5,789 bases of DNA from Caldifarciminota bacterium. Lineage in GTDB: Bacteria > Hydrothermota > 32-111 > QNBC01. The position numbers were made by a program, and so were the translations under genes. The DNA lies in the NCBI GenBank assembly GCA_015486655.1, contig WFRF01000237.1, positions 1 through 5,789 on the forward strand. The letters run 5' to 3'. The notes under the pieces were generated by a model that had not been told where the DNA came from, did not search any database, and worked only from the letters and a program-made list of their open reading frames with translations. The stretch's first letter is position 1. The number at the start of each line of letters is the position of its first letter. Below, piece by piece: positions 1 through 5,789 of the stretch.

Positions 1-198
1 AGAGTGGATATCTCGGTATACGATGCAAGCGGCAGAATGGTGAAGAGGCTTGTAAGCGGTGTTGAGAAGAGCGGCTATCACAGAGTGAGTTGGAACGGCA
101 GAGACGAGATGGGCAGAGCGGTAAGGCGCGGTGTATACTTTGTGAGACTGAGCTCTGGCAGTAAGAGTATGACATCGAAGCTTCTCATGATGAGATAA
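1..198 (+). CDS. 3' end of a secreted protein: C-terminal FlgD-Ig-like / T9SS type A-like sorting domain
   Basis: The reading frame is open from base 1 and stops at TAA 196-198, so only the last 65 codons of an upstream gene are visible. The GTG at position 4 is not a believable start: it has no ribosome binding site and falls inside the domain. The visible peptide is a single compact beta-sandwich module with the usual landmarks: VDISVYD, then GRMVKRLV, then GYHRVSWNGRD, then GVYFVRL, ending in a basic MMR tail. This is the FlgD-Ig-like fold widely annotated as a type IX secretion C-terminal signal; by family knowledge such a module directs outer-membrane export and is often removed on the way out. 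Aligned without gaps to the C-terminus of the 508-aa protein, 33 of 64 residues are identical. GC is about 50%, clearly above the neighbouring genes. What the rest of the protein does cannot be known; another C25 peptidase paralogue is one possibility. Confidence 0.85.
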   Translation, partial: RVDISVYDASGRMVKRLVSGVEKSGYHRVSWNGRDEMGRAVRRGVYFVRLSSGSKSMTSKLLMMR

Positions 199-217
199 AG
201 AGAGAGCAATGAAATAG

Positions 218-247
218 AAAAGGGCAGGTTTTACCTGCCCTTTTTTT
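218..247 (+). terminator. Rho-independent terminator after the upstream gene
   Basis: AAAAGGGCAGGT (218-229) pairs perfectly with ACCTGCCCTTTT (233-244) across a three-base TTT loop, and the stem runs into a run of T from 241 to 247. It lies 20 bases after the TAA at 196-198. This closes the transcription unit of the upstream gene, so the 508-aa gene needs its own promoter. Because of the A tract before the stem, weak termination from the other strand is also possible. Confidence 0.92.
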
Positions 248-286
248 ATTTGATATAGAGAATGGTAAGTTATATAGACATTATTG

Positions 287-311
287 AATTCCCCTCTTGC
301 CGAGGGGAATT
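287..311. repeat. Palindromic hairpin, 10-bp perfect stem
   Basis: AATTCCCCTC (287-296) and GAGGGGAATT (302-311) form a perfect ten-base-pair stem with the loop TTGCC (297-301). It has no T-run after it and sits 40 bases downstream of the terminator, so it is not a second classical terminator. Its C-rich core (CCCCTC) also recurs in the direct repeats at 363-430, which suggests that both belong to one dispersed intergenic repeat. A REP/MITE-like role is inference; copies elsewhere in the genome cannot be seen from this window. Confidence 0.7.
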
Positions 312-351
312 TCCTGACACAATTTTTGGGAGGTATCGTATTTTCCGGGGT

Positions 352-438
352 TCGAGAGCCTCACCCCTCGTGAATTTACCCCTCATGAATTTACGCCTCG
401 TGAGATCGTACCTCGAGAGTCTCACCCCTCAGTCCGGT
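352..438. repeat. Degenerate ~15-bp direct repeats with ACCCCTC core
   Basis: Units beginning A-C-(C)-C-C-T-C follow one another: ACCCCTCGTGAATTT (363-377), ACCCCTCATGAATTT (378-392, one mismatch), a diverged 17-bp copy with ACGCCTCGTGAG (393-409), a shorter copy with ACCTCGAGAG (410-423), and ACCCCTCAGTCCGGT (424-438). A longer repeat overlaps them: TCGAGAGCCTCACCCCTC (352-369) recurs at 413-430 with a single mismatch. GTGAGA (400-405) and TCTCAC (420-425) also form an inverted pair. The array is short, has no conserved spacer length and is not CRISPR-like. The 65-codon open frame at 262-459 lies almost wholly across this repeat and is not regarded as a gene. Confidence 0.7.
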
Positions 439-468
439 AGAACCGGACAGCTCCCCTAAAAGTGGAGC
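432..468. repeat. Two adjacent hairpins closing the repeat cluster
   Basis: GTCCGGT (432-438) pairs with ACCGGAC (442-448) over an AGA loop. Immediately after, GCTCC (450-454) pairs with GGAGC (464-468) over a nine-base loop, CCCTAAAAG T-side included (455-463). Together with the inverted pair at 400-425 this makes three potential stems within about 70 bases. The region has no T-run, no tRNA-like acceptor and no riboswitch consensus that I recognise. It may be a mobile palindromic unit or a structured transcript; I favour the former because it clusters with the direct repeats at 352-438. Confidence 0.6.
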
Positions 469-469
469 A

Positions 470-629
470 GCTATGTTTAGAAATAAGCGTGAACTGAGAA
501 CTAAGAAGTTAAATATGTAATTGCTTTTATTAAATTCCCTTTATTTCCCACTTCTAACTTCCTACTTGTTTACTTGCGACGAAGTCGCTCAATATGTTCC
601 TACTATCTATCAGCTTCAGTTAATTTTTA
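470..629. other. AT-rich intergenic stretch, no gene
   Basis: No open frame with a ribosome binding site is present on either strand. Two small patterns are visible. Four 7-8 base units beginning ACTT stand in tandem (ACTTCTA, ACTTCCT, ACTTGTTT, ACTTGCG, 550-578). Overlapping their end, GCGAC (576-580) and GTCGC (584-588) form a five-pair stem with a GAA loop. GAAGTT at 505-510 is also the inverse of AACTTC at 556-561, so the stretch may be a decayed inverted-repeat element. Nothing else is supportable here. Confidence 0.5.
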
Positions 630-658
630 TTGACTTTTTGGAAATAGGGTGATAAAAT
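630..658 (+). promoter_or_regulatory. Sigma70-like promoter of the 508-aa gene
   Basis: TTGACT (630-635) and TAAAAT (653-658) are separated by exactly 17 bases, close to the TTGACA/TATAAT consensus with one mismatch in each box. Transcription would start near 665, giving a leader of about 25 bases that contains the AAGGAGG (679-685) in front of the ATG at 690. The upstream gene is closed by a terminator, so a promoter is expected in this gap. If the host belongs to Bacteroidota proper, which use a different -10/-33 consensus, this match would be less meaningful. Confidence 0.6.
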
Positions 659-689
659 TAATAAGATAATGAAATAAGAAGGAGGAAAT

Positions 690-2216
690 ATGAAAAAAAA
701 TGTAATATTATCAGTTTTCCTAATTTTATTTTTATTTGCACTACAGATTATTTTAGCAATGCCTTCGAAAAAGTCAATCTTACATTCCAGAATACAAGAT
801 TATAGGGTGATTCAGGCTAATGACATGAATATGCCATTAACAAATTACGGTATATTCGGACAAAAAATAAATCATTCCGCCGGGTTCTATTGGCCCAGCG
901 GTTTCCCCAATGAAACATATATCTATGGTGCCGGTATATGGGTAGGCGGAAGGGTCAGAACAGATACAAACCAATCTGTATATGATACATTAGTTTCATG
1001 CAGTTATGATACGCGGTTAGGCAGTAGTGAATTTGTTCCGGGTCTTGTACCGAATGATGATTCAACAACTAATCCAGATGAGAAGATTTATTTCTCCTCA
1101 GATTCAATTTGGCCTCTGAAAAATAGTGTAGGTGATGACAGTGTGATATCGATACTTGACAGTTATTGTACATATAATGATTATGATACATCTCATCATT
1201 ATACCTCGGAAAACTTGCCTATTGACATTAGCATAATACAGCAGACATATGCGTTTACAGGGGGCATAAAAAACAATATACTTTTCTTTGTTATAAATAT
1301 TGTTCTGGATACATCGAAAGACACGTTGCATGATGCTTTTATATCCGTATGTACGGATTGTGATATAGGGAATGAGAGTTCATCATATGCAAATGATCTT
1401 GTAGGTTTTGATGTAGAAAGAAACATGGGATTTCAATGGCAAAATGATTCTGAACCGGGATGGTCTCACTTCCCCGGACATATAGGGTTTAAATTCCTAC
1501 AAGGACCTTTATCAAACGGTATCGATTCCGTTCACTATTTTGTAAATCCGTATGATTCTTCAAAAACCGATTCTATTGTAATTGGGCCCAACGATACAAT
1601 TGGTATGACGGCATTTAAAATTTTTACACTGCAGGTTGATCCACAAAATAAGAATGAACGCTATGAAATGATGACCGGTTATGATTATAAGATATTAAAC
1701 GATACATTACCGGAAAACTCATTTCATCCTTATGACGTAGATAAATTCGGGCCATCCGATAAGAGATTTCTGATTAGTTCGGGACCATTCAATTTAATTC
1801 CAGGTGATACTGAAAAGGTAATATTTGCAGTTTTAATGGGCAGCGACTCAAATGCTTTAAATCAGGCGGCAGACACAGCACAAAAGATATATGATAATGG
1901 TATGAATTCATTGAAAGAGAGTAAACATTTAGTAAAGAATAAATTGTATATCAGAGCGGTTAAAAATAACATCTTCAGCAGTAAAGTGGATTTGGAGTAT
2001 AATGTGGAGAAAGAAGGTAACGTTGATATTGATGTATATGATGAAGTCGGAAGACTTGTAAAGAGGCTCGTAAATAAAAATGTAAAACCGGGGTATCACA
2101 GAATCAGCTGGAACGGAAGGGATAATCGCGATAAAAAACTTGTAAATGGTATCTATTTTGTCCGGCTTGAGTCGGAAGGCAAAACAAAAAGCGCAAAAGT
2201 TCAGCTGATTAAATAA
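690..2216 (+). CDS. Secreted protein of unknown function with C-terminal FlgD-like/T9SS-type domain (508 aa)
   Basis: The start is secure: AAGGAGG (679-685) lies four bases before the ATG, and the first residues form a signal peptide (MKKN, a hydrophobic stretch to about residue 22, likely cleavage after ILA at 23). The mature part opens with a segment of the type 'TNYGIFGQ ... GFYWPSG ... IYGAGIWVGG' (51-87), followed by a beta-rich region with a DCDIGNE...NDLVGFD stretch (223 on) and GFKFLQGP (ending at P273). I recognise these signatures from large secreted proteins of FCB-type and candidate-phylum bacteria, where no function is established. The acidic DCDIGN loop could bind calcium; that is inference. 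The last ~66 residues (443-508) are the FlgD-Ig-like module: VDIDVYD, GYHRISWNGRD, GIYFVRL, ending KVQLIK. The protein has no catalytic motif that I can see; a structural, adhesive or substrate-binding surface role is most plausible. It lies 79 bp upstream of the C25 peptidase gene on the same strand, with no terminator between them. Confidence 0.93.
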   Translation: MKKNVILSVFLILFLFALQIILAMPSKKSILHSRIQDYRVIQANDMNMPLTNYGIFGQKINHSAGFYWPSGFPNETYIYGAGIWVGGRVRTDTNQSVYDTLVSCSYDTRLGSSEFVPGLVPNDDSTTNPDEKIYFSSDSIWPLKNSVGDDSVISILDSYCTYNDYDTSHHYTSENLPIDISIIQQTYAFTGGIKNNILFFVINIVLDTSKDTLHDAFISVCTDCDIGNESSSYANDLVGFDVERNMGFQWQNDSEPGWSHFPGHIGFKFLQGPLSNGIDSVHYFVNPYDSSKTDSIVIGPNDTIGMTAFKIFTLQVDPQNKNERYEMMTGYDYKILNDTLPENSFHPYDVDKFGPSDKRFLISSGPFNLIPGDTEKVIFAVLMGSDSNALNQAADTAQKIYDNGMNSLKESKHLVKNKLYIRAVKNNIFSSKVDLEYNVEKEGNVDIDVYDEVGRLVKRLVNKNVKPGYHRISWNGRDNRDKKLVNGIYFVRLESEGKTKSAKVQLIK

Positions 2217-2246
2217 CGAACATTAAGAAATTTATAGGGATATTGG

Positions 2247-2274
2247 TTTACAAAATAATATAGTAAGGTATAAA
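2247..2274 (+). promoter_or_regulatory. Possible promoter in front of the C25 peptidase gene
   Basis: TTTACA (2247-2252) and TATAAA (2269-2274) are 16 bases apart, each one mismatch from the sigma70 consensus. A start near 2281 would leave a very short leader before GGAGG (2287-2291) and the ATG at 2296. The surroundings are AT-rich, so chance matches are likely. Read-through from the promoter at 630-658 is the alternative, because no hairpin-plus-T-run lies between the two genes. Confidence 0.3.
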
Positions 2275-2295
2275 TTCGATAAATATGGAGGTATA

Positions 2296-5200
2296 ATGGA
2301 TAGGATTAAGGGATTATTGCTGTCTTTGTTCATTTTGTCCATACCTTTGCTTGTTTATTCCGGAAACATAACAAAAACTGTTTATTTTAATCAGTCTGAT
2401 ATGCGAATGTATAAAATAAACGGCAATGATATGATTAAGATGAGTAATTGTATTGATATGAACATAATAGGTTATCCTTTATTGCCGGTATTGCCGGCAA
2501 AAATATTGCTTCCTCAGGGTGCAATTGTTAAGGATGTGAAGATTCTCAATGTTAGCAGTACAAACTTAGGAAAGAATTATTTCATTCAACCTGCTGGTAA
2601 ACCGCAACCTTTATCATATCCTAAACATGAAAAAATTGAACCGAATCAAAAGATTTATGAATCAAAAAATTTCTATCCCGCTAAAATTGTTCAATATGCG
2701 GGACAGGGGTATAAGGACGGCTTCAATATAGCTAATTTAATTATTTATCCATTTCAATATGCAGGATATTATGGAAAACTGAGGTTTGCAAATGCTATTA
2801 CATTTAAAATAGATTACAGCCTGGATGCAAGAGAGAACAGGAATGAAAGAGAAGATGTTATAAGTAATGTAAAGGGAATAATTTCAAAAATGGTACTGAA
2901 TAAAGAAGATATAGATAAATATAAACCATATAAAAATACTTATAAATCGAAGGAGCTTTATTATGATACAATACCTTATGTCATAATAACGACATCTGAA
3001 TTCAAAGATTATATGAAACCCCTTGCCGAGTGGAAAACAGAGAAAGGACTTAAAACTAAAATAATAACACTTGATTTTATATATAGCCACTATACCGGAG
3101 TTGATAACCAGGAGAAAATAAGAAATTTCATAAAAGATGCGCATAATTCATGGGGGACAATGTATGTCGTTATAGGAGGACAATGTGACTTTCAAAATGG
3201 AGAAGAAGTTGTCCCAATAAGATATGTATTTTATACGGATGTTAACATTCATCAATTGGCTATGATTCCAAGTGATCTCTATTATTCGAATCTCGATGGT
3301 AACTGGAATTTTAACGGTAATAATGTATATGGCGAAATTGGGGACAGCGTCGATTTATATTCGGATGTTTATGTAGGCAGGGCTCCATTTAAGGATTCCT
3401 TACAGGCACAGGCATTTGTCAATAAAACGTTAACCTATGAAAAGAATATACCTCAAGGATATGTTAATACGACTGTATTACCGGCTGTAGAATTATTTAC
3501 GTCTGGTGATTACTGGGGCGATACGGTAAATAATGCAATTGCCGATATAACACCGGCTCCATGGACAGATAATAAATTATATGAATCATTGGGAAGCCTG
3601 AGTAGAGAAGCAGTAAAAAATGCTTTAAATAACGGGACAGGTTTTATTCACTATGCATGTCATGGAAATGCATATGGAACATATTTTGCTAGTGAAGACA
3701 CAGTTGGTGATACTGTTACAAATATAAATGATGTTGAAAGTTTGACAAATGGAGATAAGCTCGGGGTGTATTACGGAATGGCATGTTTATCGGGAGGTTT
3801 TGATTTGGTTCCAGGAGGAGATTGCTTTGCAGAACATGTTATAAACAACCCCAATGGAGGAGGAGTAATTTCAATGTTTAATTCACGGTATGGCTTTGGA
3901 AATCCTCCGGATATGGGACCGTCTGAAGTACTGGATACATTGTATTTATTTGATTTTTTTAATAGTGTCAGTGTATCCCAGGGAGAAGCAATATCGTATG
4001 CAAAAGATTATGTCGTTCCCATTGCAATTACAGAAAAAGATTCAGGATATTATCGATGGTGTATGTATGAGTTAAATACGCTTGGAGACCCTGAAATTCA
4101 TCCCTTTACATCTGAAGTAGGATATTTAAAAGCTACATATCCGGATTCAATATCAAGCGGACATTCCCAATTTCCAATTCATGTTGAGGATTCGTTGAAC
4201 GGTCTTTCTGTTGAAAATGCAAGAGTTTGTATTATGAGGGATACTTCTGTATATAGTATGGGATTATCTGATGTATCAGGTGATATTACTCTCAACACAT
4301 TTGTAAATGACACAAATGATGTATATATAACTATTACGAGGGGGAATTATTATCCAATTGTAGATACGATAAAAGTTTTTAATCCCGATAGTGTATTTCT
4401 GGGTGTTGCCGCGTATAAAATTACCGATGATAACAATCACAATGGTGTTGTAAATCCGGGAGAAAATATTGCCCTCGGTGTACTTCTGAAAAACTATGGG
4501 TGCGTTAATAGTCCGGGCGTAAGAGCCATATTAAGCAGTAATGATACGTTGATAAATATTGTGTCTGACTCATCTTACTATGGAGAAATTGTAGCCGGTG
4601 ACTCATTATGGAATCAAGATACAATTAAATTTTCACTCAATGATTCAATCCCGAATAACTATATTTTAAACTTTACAATTCATATCAGGGATTCTTTAAA
4701 TAATGAGTGGGAGAATCCGTTGAAATTAATTGTAAATAAACCGGAAATCGAGTTAGAGAATTTTACGATTAATGATTCTATAACAGGTAATGGCAATAAT
4801 TTTTGGGACAAAGATGAAAAGGTAGATTTAATGTTTACTATAAAAAATATCGGATGTGATACTGCTAAAGACATAAAACTTACCATTAGTACAGCAGATA
4901 CCGATATAACTGTAAATGACAGTATTTCATATTATGGAGACCTTTTACCTAATAATTTTGTACGAAATGATACGGATGTAGTTGTTGCCACCTCTTCTCC
5001 GAATATACCAAATGGAAAGAATGTATGGATAAAGTATAAAATTCAGGGTGATAATTTTAATGTCTTTATCGACTCAGTCAGAATTAGTGTGGGTAAAAAA
5101 GATTATATCATATTTGATGTCGATCCTAACCATAATTCAGGTCCGGTTATGGATTCAATACTTGGCAATTTAGGGTATATTGGTGATTATGACACCACAT

Positions 5201-5789
5201 TCAGCAAACATATTGATTCATTGAATTTTTATTATTCTGCATTTATATTCGCTGGGGTTTTTGGTAATAAAACAATTATAGATCAATCAAACGGCGGAAA
5301 AATCTCAGATTGGTGCAGTAATAAAAACGGGGATTTATATATAGAAGGCGGAGATATTTGGTGTTGGGACCCGTTTTATGGTAATGGTTATAATTTCAAC
5401 GATTTATGCGGGATATCCCCCGTATCGGACGGATATAACGATTTGACAGATTTAGAAGGAGCAACCGGAAAATTCACAGAAGGTATGAATTTTGCATATT
5501 CAGGGGAAAATAGTTATATAGATCGAATAAATGCATCAGGAACGGGCTTTGTAATATTCACGAACTCGAGTCCCTCGTACAATTGCGGAATAGCCAATGA
5601 TGCTGGCAGTTATAAGACGGTAGGTATGAGTTTTGAGGTTGGCGGACTTACGGACGGTAGCGGAGTGAGCACGAAAGCGGCATTGGCAGACAGTATCATG
5701 CACTTCTTTGGTATTGAGGCACAGGGAGTAGCAGAGCGCAGTAAACTTCTAACGTACCACCGGAAGGTATCATTTGGAATAAAGAGCAG
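2296..5789 (+). CDS. C25-family (gingipain-type) secreted cysteine peptidase, multidomain, 3' end outside the window
   Basis: The frame starts at an ATG with GGAGG (2287-2291) four bases upstream and stays open for 1164 codons to the window edge. Residues 1-22 are a signal peptide (likely cleavage VYS|GN). Residues 23-225 resemble the C25 propeptide, with the typical GYPLLPVLPAKILLPQGA segment at 59-76. The peptidase domain spans about 226-604: PYVIIT (227-232), LAEWKTEKGLKTK, a GGQCD strand end (294-298), the catalytic histidine in HYACHGN (H456), the catalytic cysteine in GMACLSGG (C497), and the closing LGDPE (596-600). C25 enzymes cleave proteins through this Cys-His pair; substrate preference cannot be read from the sequence. 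A beta module (about 606-695) follows, then two CARDB/Ig-like repeats (DDNNHNGVVNPGE at 711-723; WDKDEKVDL at 837-845). Next is an alpha/beta lobe (937-1141; YIIFDVD, LYIEGGDIW) that looks like a GATase/ThuA-type Rossmann fold. After residue 1141 a linker begins, where a C-terminal sorting domain is expected but not seen. Likely exported, autoprocessed and surface-attached or released. Confidence 0.92.
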   Translation, partial: MDRIKGLLLSLFILSIPLLVYSGNITKTVYFNQSDMRMYKINGNDMIKMSNCIDMNIIGYPLLPVLPAKILLPQGAIVKDVKILNVSSTNLGKNYFIQPAGKPQPLSYPKHEKIEPNQKIYESKNFYPAKIVQYAGQGYKDGFNIANLIIYPFQYAGYYGKLRFANAITFKIDYSLDARENRNEREDVISNVKGIISKMVLNKEDIDKYKPYKNTYKSKELYYDTIPYVIITTSEFKDYMKPLAEWKTEKGLKTKIITLDFIYSHYTGVDNQEKIRNFIKDAHNSWGTMYVVIGGQCDFQNGEEVVPIRYVFYTDVNIHQLAMIPSDLYYSNLDGNWNFNGNNVYGEIGDSVDLYSDVYVGRAPFKDSLQAQAFVNKTLTYEKNIPQGYVNTTVLPAVELFTSGDYWGDTVNNAIADITPAPWTDNKLYESLGSLSREAVKNALNNGTGFIHYACHGNAYGTYFASEDTVGDTVTNINDVESLTNGDKLGVYYGMACLSGGFDLVPGGDCFAEHVINNPNGGGVISMFNSRYGFGNPPDMGPSEVLDTLYLFDFFNSVSVSQGEAISYAKDYVVPIAITEKDSGYYRWCMYELNTLGDPEIHPFTSEVGYLKATYPDSISSGHSQFPIHVEDSLNGLSVENARVCIMRDTSVYSMGLSDVSGDITLNTFVNDTNDVYITITRGNYYPIVDTIKVFNPDSVFLGVAAYKITDDNNHNGVVNPGENIALGVLLKNYGCVNSPGVRAILSSNDTLINIVSDSSYYGEIVAGDSLWNQDTIKFSLNDSIPNNYILNFTIHIRDSLNNEWENPLKLIVNKPEIELENFTINDSITGNGNNFWDKDEKVDLMFTIKNIGCDTAKDIKLTISTADTDITVNDSISYYGDLLPNNFVRNDTDVVVATSSPNIPNGKNVWIKYKIQGDNFNVFIDSVRISVGKKDYIIFDVDPNHNSGPVMDSILGNLGYIGDYDTTFSKHIDSLNFYYSAFIFAGVFGNKTIIDQSNGGKISDWCSNKNGDLYIEGGDIWCWDPFYGNGYNFNDLCGISPVSDGYNDLTDLEGATGKFTEGMNFAYSGENSYIDRINASGTGFVIFTNSSPSYNCGIANDAGSYKTVGMSFEVGGLTDGSGVSTKAALADSIMHFFGIEAQGVAERSKLLTYHRKVSFGIKS
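5641..5789 (+). other. GC-rich 3' segment of the C25 peptidase gene
   Basis: By hand count this segment holds 76 G/C in 149 bases (51%), with 35 of 60 in 5641-5700. Elsewhere in the same gene 4741-4800 has 19 of 60 and 5461-5520 has 20 of 60. The rise begins near 5520-5640, inside the end of the Rossmann-like lobe, and continues into the linker that would lead into a C-terminal sorting domain. The level matches the 50% of the upstream gene's C-terminal domain at 1-198. Recombination between paralogous 3' ends is the inferred cause. Confidence 0.55.

Noticed and set aside
4..198. Independent 64-aa gene starting at GTG 4
   Set aside because: The frame is open to base 1, has no ribosome binding site, and the start would fall inside the first strand of a domain known only as a C-terminal module.
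363..438. CRISPR-like array
   Set aside because: The units are about 15 bp, degenerate and abut each other without spacers; no cas gene is present.
262..459. 65-codon open frame starting with ATG on the + strand
   Set aside because: It has no ribosome binding site and lies across the hairpin and direct-repeat cluster; its peptide is simply the translated repeat.
346..470. tRNA-like look (GGGGTTCGAG and nearby stems)
   Set aside because: The GTTCGA is not inside a five-pair stem with a seven-base loop, and there is no acceptor stem, anticodon arm or CCA in the right places.
1104..1426. Two overlapping 75-codon minus-strand open frames
   Set aside because: They lie wholly inside the 508-aa gene and encode low-complexity peptides without recognisable domains.
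2884..3144. 86-codon minus-strand open frame rich in I, F and Y
   Set aside because: It is antisense to the well-supported C25 propeptide/catalytic region; its hydrophobicity follows from the AT-rich opposite strand.
3890..4075. 61-codon + strand open frame in another frame
   Set aside because: It overlaps the C25 catalytic domain, which is clearly the coding frame there.
4680..4886. 68-codon minus-strand open frame
   Set aside because: It is antisense to the Ig/CARDB-like repeats of the peptidase and has no supporting signal.
1..5789. Circular closure joining the window end to its start, because the peptidase ends where a sorting domain should begin and the window opens with one
   Set aside because: The last two bases plus the window start put the sorting domain out of frame, and there is no terminal overlap, so the two ends belong to different genes.

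Overview
This window looks like part of a chromosomal locus for large secreted proteins. The host is probably an uncultured, moderately AT-rich bacterium of the FCB/WOR-3 type (Cloacimonadota, candidate division WOR-3/Stahlbacteria or Ignavibacteria-Caldithrix relatives). This placement is inferred from the combination of a C25 (gingipain-type) peptidase, a 'GAGIWVGG / DIGN...NDLVGFD / GFKFLQGP' secreted protein, and C-terminal FlgD-Ig-like domains of the kind usually annotated as type IX secretion (T9SS type A) sorting domains. No rRNA or other phylogenetic marker is present, so the phylum is a guess.

Layout, all on the + strand: (1) 1-198, the last 65 codons of an upstream gene, consisting only of a C-terminal FlgD-like/T9SS-type domain and followed by a strong intrinsic terminator (218-247). 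(2) About 490 bp without a credible gene (199-689). Its first half is a cluster of hairpins and degenerate ~15-bp direct repeats (287-468); its second half is AT-rich and ends in a good sigma70-like promoter (630-658). (3) 690-2216, a complete 508-aa secreted protein of unknown function with the same type of C-terminal domain. (4) A 79-bp gap with a possible second promoter. (5) 2296 to the window end, an open reading frame of at least 1164 codons for a multidomain C25-family cysteine peptidase. It has a signal peptide, a propeptide, a catalytic domain with H456 and C497, Ig/CARDB-like beta modules and a C-terminal Rossmann/GATase-like lobe. It is cut by the window edge about where a C-terminal sorting domain would be expected to start.

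The genes plausibly work together as exported, surface-attached or released proteins that share one C-terminal targeting module; the peptidase could mature itself or process its neighbours. The least ordinary observations are the GC-rich character of the two flanking 3' gene ends (about 50% GC, against 32-43% in sampled stretches between them) and the structured repeat cluster upstream of the 508-aa gene. I do not see a CRISPR array, RNA gene, transposase, phage gene or defence system, and I do not claim a new biological system here.
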